This document shows, piece after piece, positions 16,149 to 25,149 of a stretch of DNA of 64,000 nt. Source of the stretch: Paracoccus pantotrophus (GTDB taxonomy: Bacteria > Pseudomonadota > Alphaproteobacteria > Rhodobacterales > Rhodobacteraceae). Both the position numbers and the translations under genes were made by a program. The stretch is from contig NZ_CP044423.1 in NCBI RefSeq assembly GCF_008824185.1, positions 1,315,501 to 1,379,500 on the forward strand. The letters run 5' to 3'. Position 1 is the stretch's first letter; every line of letters begins with the position of its first letter. The notes below the pieces were generated by a model. The model ran no database searches. It was given only the letters and a program-made list of their open reading frames with translations, and was not told the DNA's origin.

Positions 16149-17510
16149 ATGCCGCAGATCGACGACAAGCTTGCCCCCATCTATGAGGAGGTGGTCCGCC
16201 GCAACGCGGGCGAGCCCGAATTCCACCAGGCCGTGCGCGAGGTTCTGGAAAGCCTTGGCCGCGTCGTCGCCAAGCGCCCCGACTACCTGGAAGACGCGCT
16301 GATCGAGCGCATCTGCGAACCCGAACGCCAGATCATCTTCCGCGTGCCGTGGACCGACGACAAGGGCCGCGTGCAGATCAACCGCGGCTTCCGGGTGCAG
16401 TTCTCCTCGGCCATGGGCCCCTACAAGGGCGGGCTGCGCTTCCACCCCTCGGTGAACGTGGGCATCATCAAGTTCCTGGGCTTCGAGCAGATCTTCAAGA
16501 ACGCGCTGACCGGCCTGCCCATCGGCGGCGGCAAGGGCGGCTCGGACTTCGACCCCAAGGGCCGCTCGGACGGCGAGATCATGCGCTTTTGCCAAAGCTT
16601 CATGACCGAGCTTTACCGCCACCTGGGCGAATATACCGACGTGCCCGCCGGCGACATCGGCGTGGGCGCGCGCGAGATCGGCTACATGTTCGGGCAATAC
16701 AAACGCCTGACCAACCGCTACGAGGCGGGCGTGCTGACCGGCAAGGGCCTGTTCTACGGCGGCTCGCTGGCGCGCAAAGAGGCGACCGGCTACGGCAACA
16801 CCTATTTCACCCAGGCCATGCTGAAGACCGGCGGCACCGATTTCGACGGCAAGACGGTCGTGGTCTCGGGCTCGGGCAATGTCGCGATCTACACCATCGA
16901 GAAGGTGCAGGAATTCGGCGGCAAGGTCATCGCCTGCTCGGACAGCTCGGGCTATATCGTGGACGAGGGCGGCATCGACCTCGGCCTCCTCAAGGAAATC
17001 AAGGAAGTGCGCCGCGGCCGCATCTCGCAATACGTGCGGATGAAGGGCGAAGGCAACGGCGCCTATTTCGTGAAATCCGGCGAGGGCTCGATCTGGGACG
17101 TGGCCTGCGAGGTCGCCATGCCTTCGGCCACGCAGAACGAGCTGACCGGCAAGGATGCCGCGAAGCTGGTCAAGAACGGCGTGACCGCGGTCGGCGAGGG
17201 CGCGAACATGCCCTGCACCCCCGAGGCGATCCGCACCTTCCAGCAGGCCGGCGTCAAGTTCGGGCCCGGCAAGGCGGCAAATGCGGGCGGCGTCGCCACC
17301 TCGGCGCTGGAGATGCAGCAGAACGCCTCGCGCGACCGCTGGACCTTCGAGAAAACCGAGGCCAAGCTGGCCGAGATCATGCGCGACATCCATGACAGCT
17401 GCTACAGCACGGCCGAGGAATTCGGCGCGCCGGGCGATTACGTCATCGGCGCCAACATCGCCGGCTTCATCCGCGTGGCCGAGCCGATGCGCGCCTTCGG
17501 CGTGATCTGA
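16149..17510 (+). CDS. gdhA: Glutamate dehydrogenase (NADP-type)
   Basis: Reductive amination of 2-oxoglutarate to glutamate, linking carbon and nitrogen metabolism. 453 aa, typical of the hexameric NADP-dependent class. Seen in order: an N-terminal helical region; the substrate site KGGLRFHPSVN near residues 95-105; the catalytic segment GLPIGGGKGGSDFDPKGRSDGEI near 120-142; YTDVPAGDIGVGAREIGYM; the Rossmann loop VVSGSGNVAIYTIEK; and the C-terminal GKAANAGGVATSALEMQQNA. A GAAAGGA site precedes the ATG. It follows the ccr terminator and ends with its own hairpin. Confidence 0.97.
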   Translation: MPQIDDKLAPIYEEVVRRNAGEPEFHQAVREVLESLGRVVAKRPDYLEDALIERICEPERQIIFRVPWTDDKGRVQINRGFRVQFSSAMGPYKGGLRFHPSVNVGIIKFLGFEQIFKNALTGLPIGGGKGGSDFDPKGRSDGEIMRFCQSFMTELYRHLGEYTDVPAGDIGVGAREIGYMFGQYKRLTNRYEAGVLTGKGLFYGGSLARKEATGYGNTYFTQAMLKTGGTDFDGKTVVVSGSGNVAIYTIEKVQEFGGKVIACSDSSGYIVDEGGIDLGLLKEIKEVRRGRISQYVRMKGEGNGAYFVKSGEGSIWDVACEVAMPSATQNELTGKDAAKLVKNGVTAVGEGANMPCTPEAIRTFQQAGVKFGPGKAANAGGVATSALEMQQNASRDRWTFEKTEAKLAEIMRDIHDSCYSTAEEFGAPGDYVIGANIAGFIRVAEPMRAFGVI

Positions 17511-17520
17511 TGCCGCAGCG

Positions 17521-17543
17521 GGCGGGCCGTATCCCGGCCCGCC
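17521..17543 (+). terminator. Hairpin after gdhA
   Basis: GGCGGGCC (17521-17528) pairs with GGCCCGCC (17536-17543) across a 7-base loop, about 10 bases after the gdhA stop. The following TTGCC is a poor T run, so termination may be partial. Confidence 0.5.
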
Positions 17544-17600
17544 TTGCCAGCACCGGCCGGGACCGCTAAGCGGCGGCATGGCCGTGTTCATGTCCCTCTC

Positions 17601-18206
17601 ATGCTGATCTTTCTCCAGCCCCGCCTCGTGCTTCTGTCGGTGCCCAAGACCGGGACGACGGCGCTGGAACAGGCGCTGGCGCCCAGGGCCGAGATCGTCT
17701 TTCGCAGCCGCCCCGAGATCAAGCACCTGAACCTGCGGCACTATCTGGCCCGCATCCGGCCGCTGCTCGAGCCGCTGGGCGAGCCCGCGTTCGAAACCGT
17801 CGCGGTGATCCGCGAGCCGCTCGACTGGCTGCGCAGCTGGTATCGCTTTCGCGCCCGCGACGAGCTGATCGGCCATCCGAACAGCACCGCCCTTGTCAGC
17901 TTCCAGCGTTTCGTGGACGATTACCTGCGCCCCGGCGAACGCCCCGCCCATGCCCGGCTGGGCCGGCAATCCGATTTTCTGGTGGACGATGACGGCCAGA
18001 TCGCAGTCGATCACATCTTCCGCTACGAGGCGATGCCGGCACTGACGCAATTCCTGACACAACGCCTGGGCAAGCCGATCGAGTTGCGGCGCAGCAATGT
18101 CTCGCCCCCCGCCGTCACCGACCTGCCGCCCGAGGCCGAGGCGCGGCTGCGCACCGCCCTGGCCGCCGACCACGCCATCTGGCAAAACGCGCGTCAGGCG
18201 CCGTAA
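17601..18206 (+). CDS. Sulfotransferase-family protein
   Basis: 201 aa, probably a PAPS-dependent sulfotransferase fold. The phosphosulfate-binding loop is visible near the N-terminus (LLSVPKTGTTALE), and the second motif IREPLDWLRSWYRFR near residue 75 matches the R-x-P-xxxxxS segment that binds the 3'-phosphate. The acceptor is unknown. The ATG at 17601 is chosen because the protein then begins with the short strand MLIFLQPRLVLLSVPKTG; an upstream in-frame start adds a basic stretch without similarity. Its 3' end overlaps the convergent COQ10-like gene by 13 bases. A second sulfotransferase-like gene is at 30502. Confidence 0.75.
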   Translation: MLIFLQPRLVLLSVPKTGTTALEQALAPRAEIVFRSRPEIKHLNLRHYLARIRPLLEPLGEPAFETVAVIREPLDWLRSWYRFRARDELIGHPNSTALVSFQRFVDDYLRPGERPAHARLGRQSDFLVDDDGQIAVDHIFRYEAMPALTQFLTQRLGKPIELRRSNVSPPAVTDLPPEAEARLRTALAADHAIWQNARQAP

Positions 18207-18664
18207 AGCGCCTTGGCGCGATCCTCGAAGGCGCGCACGATGCGCATCATCGCCTCGCCGAAGACCACGCCGATCACCTTGCCGAGGATGGCGTTGCGGA
18301 ACTCGAAATCGACGAAGAACTCGACCTTGCAGCCGCCCTCCGGCAGGTCGGCGAAGCTCCAGCCGCTGCGCAGGTACTTGAAGGGCCCGTCCAGATATTC
18401 GGTGTCGATCCGCTTCGTCTCGGGCCACAGCGTCACGCGCGAGCCGAAGCGTTCGCGAAACACCTTGAAGCTGATGACCAGGTCGGCCTCGACCACCTCG
18501 CTGCCCGAGGCGCCGGGCCGACGCGCCCGGATACGCGCGGCGGTGTTCCAGGGCAGGAACTCGGGGTATCTTTCGATATCGGCCACCAGCGCATACATCT
18601 GGTCGGCGGTATAGGGCAGGATTCGGCTGTCGCTATGCTGAGGCAAGAGGGCGTCCCGGCGCAT
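18194..18664 (-). CDS. COQ10/RatA-like START-domain protein
   Basis: 156-aa polyketide cyclase/START-fold protein of the group that includes mitochondrial coenzyme-Q-binding COQ10 and E. coli RatA. The family opening is SRILPYTADQMYALVADIERYPEFLPWNTAARI, and the C-terminal helix is AMMRIVRAFEDRAKALYG. In alphaproteobacteria such proteins are usually taken to bind ubiquinone; E. coli RatA was reported to act on 70S assembly. The start is uncertain: ATG at 18664, or a TTG about 6 codons later at LPQHS. Neither has a strong ribosome-binding site. It diverges from the small membrane protein at 18705. Confidence 0.85.
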   Translation of the reverse strand: MRRDALLPQHSDSRILPYTADQMYALVADIERYPEFLPWNTAARIRARRPGASGSEVVEADLVISFKVFRERFGSRVTLWPETKRIDTEYLDGPFKYLRSGWSFADLPEGGCKVEFFVDFEFRNAILGKVIGVVFGEAMMRIVRAFEDRAKALYGA

Positions 18665-18704
18665 TTTCGGTTTCCGGGGGCAGCACTAGCAAAGGAACGG
18701 GCGC

Positions 18705-18893
18705 ATGAACAACCTCATCTGGCTGATCCGGGCCTCTCGCTGGGCACGAAACCCGCCAAGCGCGCAAAGGGTCAAGCTGGTTCTTGCCGTCATCGCGGCC
18801 GGCCTGCTGCTTGCCGGGCTCGAACATGTCGGGCTCTGGCCCGATTGGGCCACCACCGAACGCCCGCGCGGCATCCAGCTGCAGCGCCCCTGA
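18705..18893 (+). CDS. Small membrane protein, 62 aa
   Basis: Short protein with one clear membrane helix (VKLVLAVIAAGLLLAGLEHVGLW, residues about 23-45) preceded by a basic N-terminus (RASRWARN). An AAAGGAA ribosome-binding site lies 7 bases before the ATG. It is divergent from the COQ10-like gene, with about 40 bases between starts. Function unknown; I judge it real from the binding site, the hydrophobic design and the codon use. Confidence 0.6.
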   Translation: MNNLIWLIRASRWARNPPSAQRVKLVLAVIAAGLLLAGLEHVGLWPDWATTERPRGIQLQRP

Positions 18894-18944
18894 CCTGGCC
18901 CCAGACCCCGCCGCGACAGGTTGGCGCACCCCGCCGCGGCACCG

Positions 18945-19025
18945 TCTTTCACCGTTTCCCCGAATATTCCGGCGGCCACCCCGCCAAGGGCATTGCCCTA
19001 CGCTTCTTCGTTCTGCAAATACCCC
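18945..19025. repeat. Intergenic repeat elements between convergent genes
   Basis: Two motifs occur here: TCTTTCACCGTTT at 18945-18957, continuing to GAATATTCC at 18970, related to the ecm 3' repeat at 6238-6262; and CGCTTCTTCGTTCTGCAAAT at 19001-19020, followed by ACCCC. The reverse complement of the second matches 25150-25174 at 23 of 25 bases. The region lies between the 3' ends of the small membrane protein and the zinc metallopeptidase. Confidence 0.7.
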
Positions 19026-19052
19026 TGCGGCCGCGCCACCCGCGCCGCCGCC

Positions 19053-19904
19053 CTAGTTCCCCACGGCCGCGAAACTGTCGCATTGTCCCATCTGTCCCGA
19101 GGCGAAGCCGCGCTTGAACCAGGCCTGGCGCTCGGCGGCCGAACCATGGGTGAAGGCATCGGGCACCACTGCCCGGCCGGCACTTTCCATCAGCGTGTCG
19201 TCGCCCACCGCGGCGGCGGCATTGATCGCCTCGTCTATGTCGCCCTCCTCGATGCTGCCGAACTGCTCGCTGGCCTGGCGCGCCCAGATCCCGGCATAGC
19301 AATCCGCCTGCAATTCGGTGGCGACCGACAGCCGGTTCGCATCGCGCTCGCCCAGCCGCGCGCGCAGCCCGTTCACCTCGGAAAGCGTACCCAGCAGGTT
19401 CTGCACATGATGGCCAACCTCATGCGCGATGACATAGGCATAGGCGAAATCGCCGCCCGCCCCCATCTTGCCGGCCATGACGCGAAAGAAATCCGTGTCC
19501 AGATAGACCTTGCGGTCGCCGGGGCAATAGAACGGCCCCATCGCCGCCGAGGCGCCGCCGCAGGCCGATTGCACCGCGCCCGAGAACAGCACCAGTCCCG
19601 GATCCTGATAGGACACGCCGGCCTGGTCGGGCAGCACGCCGGCCCAGACCTCCTCGGTATCGGCCAGCACCACCGAGACGAACTGGCCGATCTCGCGCTC
19701 CTCCTGCGTCAGTTCGCGCGGCTCGCCGGTCCGGCCGCCCTCGTCCAGCGCGCCGACGATGGGCGAGATGTCGATGCCGAAGAAATACCCCACCGCCAGC
19801 ACCACCAGAACCCCGACGACGCCCATGCCGCCGGCGCCCGCCGCCCGGCCCATGCCGCGACGATCCTCGACATTCCGGCTGCCGCGCCTGCCCCGCCATT
19901 CCAT
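19053..19904 (-). CDS. Neutral zinc metallopeptidase (YpfJ family)
   Basis: 283-aa membrane-anchored predicted metalloprotease. After a basic, Arg/Gly-rich N-terminus is one membrane helix (GVVGVLVVLAVGYFFGIDI, about 28-46), placing the rest outside the cytoplasm. The catalytic site is HEVGHH at 161-166 (zinc ligands H161 and H165, catalytic E162), followed by ELQADCYAGIWA, the usual third-ligand segment of this family. C-terminal region: FTHGSAAERQAWFKRGF. The start at 19904 gives MEWRGRRGSRN, as in relatives. No experimentally settled role is known to me; folding quality control in the envelope is possible. Confidence 0.88.
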   Translation of the reverse strand: MEWRGRRGSRNVEDRRGMGRAAGAGGMGVVGVLVVLAVGYFFGIDISPIVGALDEGGRTGEPRELTQEEREIGQFVSVVLADTEEVWAGVLPDQAGVSYQDPGLVLFSGAVQSACGGASAAMGPFYCPGDRKVYLDTDFFRVMAGKMGAGGDFAYAYVIAHEVGHHVQNLLGTLSEVNGLRARLGERDANRLSVATELQADCYAGIWARQASEQFGSIEEGDIDEAINAAAAVGDDTLMESAGRAVVPDAFTHGSAAERQAWFKRGFASGQMGQCDSFAAVGN

Positions 19905-20032
19905 CGCGCCGTCCTCCCTGCCGCTGGTCCCGCCTGCCAAGGTTATCGCAACCCCGCCATGGCGCAACACGCGCGCGGGCTTGACAGTTCCGGCCCCAGC
20001 CCGCAGCACGTCCCGAAACGAAAGGGGCAGCC

Positions 20033-20629
20033 ATGTTCGACTGGGTGGTTTCGACGATCGAGAGCTGGGGCTATCTCGGCGTGCTGATGCTCATGGTGGC
20101 CGAGAACGTCTTCCCGCCCATCCCCTCCGAGGTGATCATGCCGCTGGCCGGTTTCCTGGCCGGCAGCGGCCGCATGTCGCTGACCCTGACCATCCTGGTC
20201 GGCACCATCGGCTCGGTGCTGGGCACCTTGATGTGGTATTACATCGGCCTGTGGTTCGGCGAGGAGCGGCTGAAGCGTTTCGCCGCCCGTCATGGCCGGC
20301 TGCTGACGCTCTCACCCGCGGATATCGACGCGGCGCATGACTGGTTTCAGCGCCACGGCGCCATGGCGGTGTTCTTCGGCCGCATGATCCCGGCCATTCG
20401 GACACTGATCTCGGTTCCCGCCGGGCTGGCGCGCATGCCGATGTGGAAATTCCTGCTCTATACCGTGATCGGCAGCGCGCTCTGGACCGGGGTGCTGACA
20501 TTCGCCGGGCTGATGCTGCATGAAAACTATGCGCTGGTCGCGGATTGGGTCGATCCGCTGTCCAAGCTGGTGGTGGTGGCCGTGGTGGCGATCTATCTTT
20601 ACCGCGTCGTCACCTGGAAGCCGCATTGA
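20033..20629 (+). CDS. DedA-family membrane protein
   Basis: 198-aa inner-membrane protein with about five hydrophobic segments. DedA features: AENVFPPIPSEVIMPLAGFLAG near residue 23, with the conserved E and PSE motif, and the FFGRMIPAIRTLISVPAGLARM segment near 115, matching the family's G-R-(F/M)-x-P-x-x-R-x-x-x-x-x-x-A-G motif. The family is linked to lipid scrambling and proton-dependent membrane physiology. An AAAGGGG site precedes the ATG. dsbB follows 52 bases later on the same strand, so they may be co-transcribed. Confidence 0.92.
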   Translation: MFDWVVSTIESWGYLGVLMLMVAENVFPPIPSEVIMPLAGFLAGSGRMSLTLTILVGTIGSVLGTLMWYYIGLWFGEERLKRFAARHGRLLTLSPADIDAAHDWFQRHGAMAVFFGRMIPAIRTLISVPAGLARMPMWKFLLYTVIGSALWTGVLTFAGLMLHENYALVADWVDPLSKLVVVAVVAIYLYRVVTWKPH

Positions 20630-20681
20630 GTTCACGCGATTGGCATTTGCAGGCCGCCGCGCGCGGTCCTAACCGGAAGCC

Positions 20682-21176
20682 ATGAACGGATTTTCGAGCA
20701 AGCATATCGCCGTCACCGCCGGCGCCGGTTCCGCCGCGCTGCTGGCCGCCGCGCTGACCTTCCAGGGCCTGGGCTATGCGCCCTGCGAGCTCTGCATCCT
20801 GCAACGCTGGCCGCATCTGGTGGCCGCGATCATCGGCGGGCTGATCTGGTTCTTCGGCTGGAAACGCTGGCTGGCGGCGCTGGGGCTGATCGCCGCGCTT
20901 TGCGCCACCGGCCTTGCCATCTATCACGCCGGGGTCGAGCTGCAGGTCTGGCAAGGGCCGCAGCATTGCTCGGGCGGCGTGTCAGGCCTGGCCAGCATGT
21001 CCACGCAGGATCTGATGGCGGCGCTGGAAAAAGCGCCGGTCGTGCGCTGCGACGAGGTGGCCTGGAGCCTGTTCGGCATTTCCATGGCCGGCTGGAACGC
21101 CATCTTCTCGGCCGGGCTTTCGGCGCTGTGGCTGGCCTCGGTCCGCGGCCGCAGGCGCGAGGCCGGGCTGGCCTGA
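20682..21176 (+). CDS. dsbB: DsbB-family disulfide bond formation protein
   Basis: 164-aa inner-membrane quinone-linked thiol oxidase that re-oxidises DsbA-type proteins in the periplasm. Four hydrophobic helices. The redox pairs are visible: CELC at C35/C38, and the second periplasmic loop with C96 (GPQHCSGG) and C123 (PVVRCDEVAW). The CELCILQRWPH segment is typical. No dsbA gene is in the window. It sits between dedA and gyrA on the same strand, 93 bases before the gyrA start. Confidence 0.92.
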   Translation: MNGFSSKHIAVTAGAGSAALLAAALTFQGLGYAPCELCILQRWPHLVAAIIGGLIWFFGWKRWLAALGLIAALCATGLAIYHAGVELQVWQGPQHCSGGVSGLASMSTQDLMAALEKAPVVRCDEVAWSLFGISMAGWNAIFSAGLSALWLASVRGRRREAGLA

Positions 21177-21269
21177 GCCGCAATTCCCGCGCCGGGGCGG
21201 CCCGTCAAGATTGCACCCAAGGCGGGTATGGGATAGACCCATGCCCAACAAGATCTTGAGGTTTCCCCC

Positions 21270-24011
21270 GTGGCTGACATCCCTGAAAACGACGACGATA
21301 CCCCCGAGAACGGCGGATCGGAGCGCGCCGTGATGCATCACGACGGCCCGGTGATCGACATCGCGCACGAGATGCGCTCCTCCTATCTCGACTATGCCAT
21401 GTCGGTGATCGTCAGCCGGGCGATTCCCGACCTGCGCGACGGGCTGAAGCCGGTGCATCGCCGCGTGCTCTTCGCCATGCACGAGACCGGCAACACCCAT
21501 GACAAGCCCTATCGCAAGTCGGCCCGCCCGGTCGGCGACACCATGGGTAAGTATCACCCGCATGGCGACGCCTCGATCTATGACGCGCTGGTGCGGATGG
21601 CGCAGGACTTTTCCATGTCGCTGCCGCTTTTGGACGGCCAGGGCAATTTCGGCAGCATGGACGGCGACAGCCCGGCGGCCATGCGCTATACCGAGGTGCG
21701 GATGGACAAGCCCTCGGCCTATCTGCTGATGGATATCGACAAGGACACCGTCGATTTCCAGGACAACTACGACGGCAAGGACCGCGAGCCGACCGTCCTG
21801 CCGGCGCGCTTCCCGAACATGCTGGTCAACGGCGCCGGCGGCATCGCCGTCGGCATGGCCACGAACATCCCGCCGCACAACCTGGGCGAGGTCGTGGACG
21901 CCACGCTGGCGCTGATCGAGAACCCGGACCTGCCGACCGAGCGGCTGCTGGAGATCGTGCCCGGCCCGGATTTCCCCACCGGCGGCATCATCCTGGGCCG
22001 CTCGGGCGCGCGCAAGGCCTATCTGGAAGGGCGCGGCAGCATCGTGCTGCGCGCCAAGACCCGGATCGAGGAGACCCGCGCCGGCCGCCAGGCCATCATC
22101 CTGGACGAGATCCCCTTCCAGGTGAACAAGGCCAGCCTGATCGAGAAGATCGCCGAACTGGCCAAGGAAAAGCGCATCGAGGGCATCGCCCATGTCCAGG
22201 ACGAATCCGACCGCGTCGGCGTGCGGGTGGTGATCGAGCTGAAACGCGACGCCACCGCCGAGGTGGTGCTGAACCAGCTGTTCCGCTTTACCCCGATGCA
22301 GACCAGCTTCGGCGCCAACATGCTGGCGCTGAACGGCGGCCGGCCCGAGCAGCTGACGCTGCGCGACTTCCTGACCCATTTCCTGACCTTCCGCGAGGAG
22401 GTGGTGGCGCGCCGCACCGCCTACGAATTGCGCAAGGCGCGCGAGCGCGCGCATGTGCTGTGCGGCCTCGCCGTGGCGGTCAGCAATGTCGACGAGGTGG
22501 TGGCGACCATCCGCTCCTCGGCCGATGCCGCCGAGGCGCGCGAGCGGCTGATGACCCGGCGCTGGCCGGCGCATGAGATCGTGGAATATCTGAAGCTGAT
22601 CGACGATCCGCTGCATCCGGTCAACGAGGACGGCACCTACAACCTGTCCGAGACCCAGGCCCGCGCCATCCTGGAACTGCGCCTGCAGCGCCTGACCCAG
22701 CTGGGCGTGCAGGAAGTCACCGACGAACTGAAGACGCTGGCCGATTCCATCCGGGAATACCTGGCCATCCTCGCCTCGCGCGAGCGGATCATGGGCATCA
22801 TCTCGGACGAGCTGCGCGAGGTGAAAAGCCAGTTCGCCGTGCCGCGCCGGACCGAGATCACCGACTGGGCGGGCGATCTGGACGACGAGGATCTGATCGA
22901 GCGCGAGGACATGGTCGTCACCATCACCTCGGGCGGCTATATCAAGCGCACGGCCCTGGCCGAGTTCCGCGCCCAGCGGCGCGGCGGCAAGGGCCTGTCC
23001 GGCATGGCCACGAAGGAAGACGACGTGGTCACTACCCTGTTCGTCGCCAATACCCACACGGAGCTCTTGTTCTTCACCACCGACGGCATGGTCTATCGGA
23101 TGAAGACCTGGCGGCTGCCGCTGGGCGGGCGCACCGCCAAGGGCAAGGCCATCGTCAACATCCTGCCGATCCAGCCCGGTGTCTCTATCGCCGCGCTGAT
23201 GCCGGTCGATGCGCCGCAAAGCGAATGGGACGACTACCAGGTGGTCTTCGCCACCTCGGAAGGCGACGTGCGCCGCAACGCGCTGTCGGATTTCGCCAAT
23301 GTCATGCGCAACGGCAAGATCGCCATGAAGCTGCCCGAGGGGGTGGAATTGATCGGCGCCCGCATGGCGACCGAGAATGACGACGTGATGCTGGTCACCG
23401 CCGCCGGCCGGGCGATCCGCTTCCCGACCACGGATGTGCGGGTGTTCAAGGGCCGCGATTCGACCGGGGTGCGCGGCATTCGCCTGGCGCCCGGCGACCG
23501 CGTGGTCAGCATGTCGGTGATCCGGCATTTCGAGGCCGATCCGGCCGAACGCGCCGCCTATCTGAAGATGCGCCGCGCCGTCGAGGGCGCGCTGGACGAC
23601 GGCGCCGAGGCCGACGAGGATGAGGATGCCGTCGCCGAGACCGCGATCAGCCAGGAACGCTATGCCGAGATGTCGGCGGCCGAGGATCTGATCCTGACCA
23701 TCACCGCGCGCGGTGCCGGCAAGATCAGCTCGTCGCATGACTATTCGGTGCGCGGCCGCGGCGGCCAGGGCGTCATGGCCATGGACAAGGCGATGCGCGG
23801 CGGACCGCTGGTCGCCAGCTTCCCGGTGGACCGCGACGACCAGATCATGCTGGCCACCTCGACCGGCCAGTCGATCCGGGTACCGGTGGACGGCATCAGC
23901 TTCCGCTCGCGCTCCGCCGGCGGCGTGCGCGTCTTCAACACGGCGCCGGGCGAGGAAGTGGTTTCTGTTGCCCGCATCGCCGAGAATGGCGAGGATGAGG
24001 CCGAAACCTGA
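21270..24011 (+). CDS. gyrA: DNA gyrase subunit A
   Basis: Breakage-reunion subunit of gyrase, 913 aa. It starts with GTG at 21270, after TTGAGGTTTCCCCC. The N-terminal winged-helix region has the catalytic Tyr at 140 (AAMRYTE). The quinolone region reads HPHGDASIYDALVRMAQDF, so the residue equal to E. coli Ser83 is Ala101; the Asp87 equivalent is Asp105. The GyrA box QRRGGKG is at about 569-575, beginning the DNA-wrapping beta-pinwheel, which carries an acidic insertion (DDGAEADEDEDAVAET, about 775-790). It is followed 62 bases later by an AI-2E-type permease on the same strand. Confidence 0.98.
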   Translation: MADIPENDDDTPENGGSERAVMHHDGPVIDIAHEMRSSYLDYAMSVIVSRAIPDLRDGLKPVHRRVLFAMHETGNTHDKPYRKSARPVGDTMGKYHPHGDASIYDALVRMAQDFSMSLPLLDGQGNFGSMDGDSPAAMRYTEVRMDKPSAYLLMDIDKDTVDFQDNYDGKDREPTVLPARFPNMLVNGAGGIAVGMATNIPPHNLGEVVDATLALIENPDLPTERLLEIVPGPDFPTGGIILGRSGARKAYLEGRGSIVLRAKTRIEETRAGRQAIILDEIPFQVNKASLIEKIAELAKEKRIEGIAHVQDESDRVGVRVVIELKRDATAEVVLNQLFRFTPMQTSFGANMLALNGGRPEQLTLRDFLTHFLTFREEVVARRTAYELRKARERAHVLCGLAVAVSNVDEVVATIRSSADAAEARERLMTRRWPAHEIVEYLKLIDDPLHPVNEDGTYNLSETQARAILELRLQRLTQLGVQEVTDELKTLADSIREYLAILASRERIMGIISDELREVKSQFAVPRRTEITDWAGDLDDEDLIEREDMVVTITSGGYIKRTALAEFRAQRRGGKGLSGMATKEDDVVTTLFVANTHTELLFFTTDGMVYRMKTWRLPLGGRTAKGKAIVNILPIQPGVSIAALMPVDAPQSEWDDYQVVFATSEGDVRRNALSDFANVMRNGKIAMKLPEGVELIGARMATENDDVMLVTAAGRAIRFPTTDVRVFKGRDSTGVRGIRLAPGDRVVSMSVIRHFEADPAERAAYLKMRRAVEGALDDGAEADEDEDAVAETAISQERYAEMSAAEDLILTITARGAGKISSSHDYSVRGRGGQGVMAMDKAMRGGPLVASFPVDRDDQIMLATSTGQSIRVPVDGISFRSRSAGGVRVFNTAPGEEVVSVARIAENGEDEAET

Positions 24012-24072
24012 GACATGGCCGGGGCGCGCACGCAGGCCGCGCCCCGGCACCGGAAAGCATGAGGGGACGCGA

Positions 24073-25143
24073 TTGGACGGGCGGGACTCGCATCTGAGCG
24101 AGCGGTTGCAGACCGGCTTTCTGGGCGTGATCGCCTTTGGCCTGATCCTGTTCCTGCTGGTGCAGGCGCGCTTCATCCTGATCTGCCTGGTGCTGGCGAT
24201 CATCATCTTCTCGCTGACCAGCGACGCGATTTCGGCCTTTGCCCGGCTGAAGGTGCCGAACTGGCTGGCCACCACCCTGGCGCTGATCGCCATTGCCGTG
24301 GGCCTGCTCTGGGCCGCGACGGCGGTGGTGGCGCAGGTGAACGAGGTGGTCTCGACCTCGATCGTCTATGCCGACCGGGCGCAGGCGGCGCTGGCGCGGC
24401 TTAGCCAGCGCTGGGGGCCGAACGTGCAGGAGGCGATCGGCACCTTCATGGGCAGCATCGATTTCGCCGGCTGGATACGCTCGGCGGCGGCGCAGGCCTC
24501 GAACCTGATCTCGGGCTCGGTGCTGATCCTGACCTTCGTCGGCTTCATGTTCAGCGAGCGGATCTGGTTCCCAATTAAGATCGAGCGCCTGACCGGCGAC
24601 CCGGACCAGGCCCGGCAGGTGCTTGAGACGGTCCACAAGATCATGCGCCGGGTGAACCGCTACCTGGTGGTCAAGGCGGCGATCAGCGCGGTCACGGCGG
24701 CACTGATCTGGACGATCTTCCGGGTGCAGGGGCTGGACCTGGCCGGGGCGGTGGCCATGCTGACCTTCATCCTGAACTTCATCCCGACCCTGGGCTCGAT
24801 CGCCGCCACGGTCATCACCATCGCCATGGTGCTGGCGCAGACCGGCGACCCGGCGGTGACGCTGACCGTGGGCGGGCTGACCGTGGCGGTGCAGTTCATC
24901 ATCGGCAATGTCTTCGACCCGATGCTGCTGGGCCAGACGCTGCGGCTGTCCTCGTTCGGGATCGTGCTGTCTCTGGCCTTCTGGGGCGTGGTCTGGGGCA
25001 TCGCCGGCACCTTCCTGGCCGTGCCGATCATGGTGGCGATCATGATCGTCTGCGCCCAGATCCCCTGGCTGCGCCCGGTGGCGATCATGCTGTCGCAAGA
25101 GGGCCTGCCCGAACAGGAACCGCCCAGCGGCCTGCGCCGTTAG
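24073..25143 (+). CDS. AI-2E family transporter (UPF0118)
   Basis: 356-aa membrane protein of the AI-2 exporter/PerM-like family. About 7-8 hydrophobic helices: a pair at the N-terminus (FLGVIAFGLILFLLVQARFILICLVLAIIIFSLT), a long amphipathic middle (residues about 75-190), then the conserved helix block LAGAVAMLTFILNFIPTLGSIAATVITI and IGNVFDPMLLGQTLRLSSFGIVLSLAFWGVVWGIAGTFLAVPI. I chose TTG at 24073 because GAGGGGA lies 5 bases before it and no ATG lies between it and the first helix. The start therefore has moderate certainty. The transported substrate is unknown; family members are often Na+/H+ or signal exporters. Confidence 0.85.
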   Translation: MDGRDSHLSERLQTGFLGVIAFGLILFLLVQARFILICLVLAIIIFSLTSDAISAFARLKVPNWLATTLALIAIAVGLLWAATAVVAQVNEVVSTSIVYADRAQAALARLSQRWGPNVQEAIGTFMGSIDFAGWIRSAAAQASNLISGSVLILTFVGFMFSERIWFPIKIERLTGDPDQARQVLETVHKIMRRVNRYLVVKAAISAVTAALIWTIFRVQGLDLAGAVAMLTFILNFIPTLGSIAATVITIAMVLAQTGDPAVTLTVGGLTVAVQFIIGNVFDPMLLGQTLRLSSFGIVLSLAFWGVVWGIAGTFLAVPIMVAIMIVCAQIPWLRPVAIMLSQEGLPEQEPPSGLRR

Positions 25144-25149
25144 GCGCCA

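Noticed and set aside
20982..24293. 1103-codon open frame on the minus strand opposite gyrA
   Set aside because: It is a mirror frame of gyrA, rich in His/Arg/Asp/Gly with no domain. Long antisense frames are expected in GC-rich DNA; gyrA is fully conserved on the plus strand.
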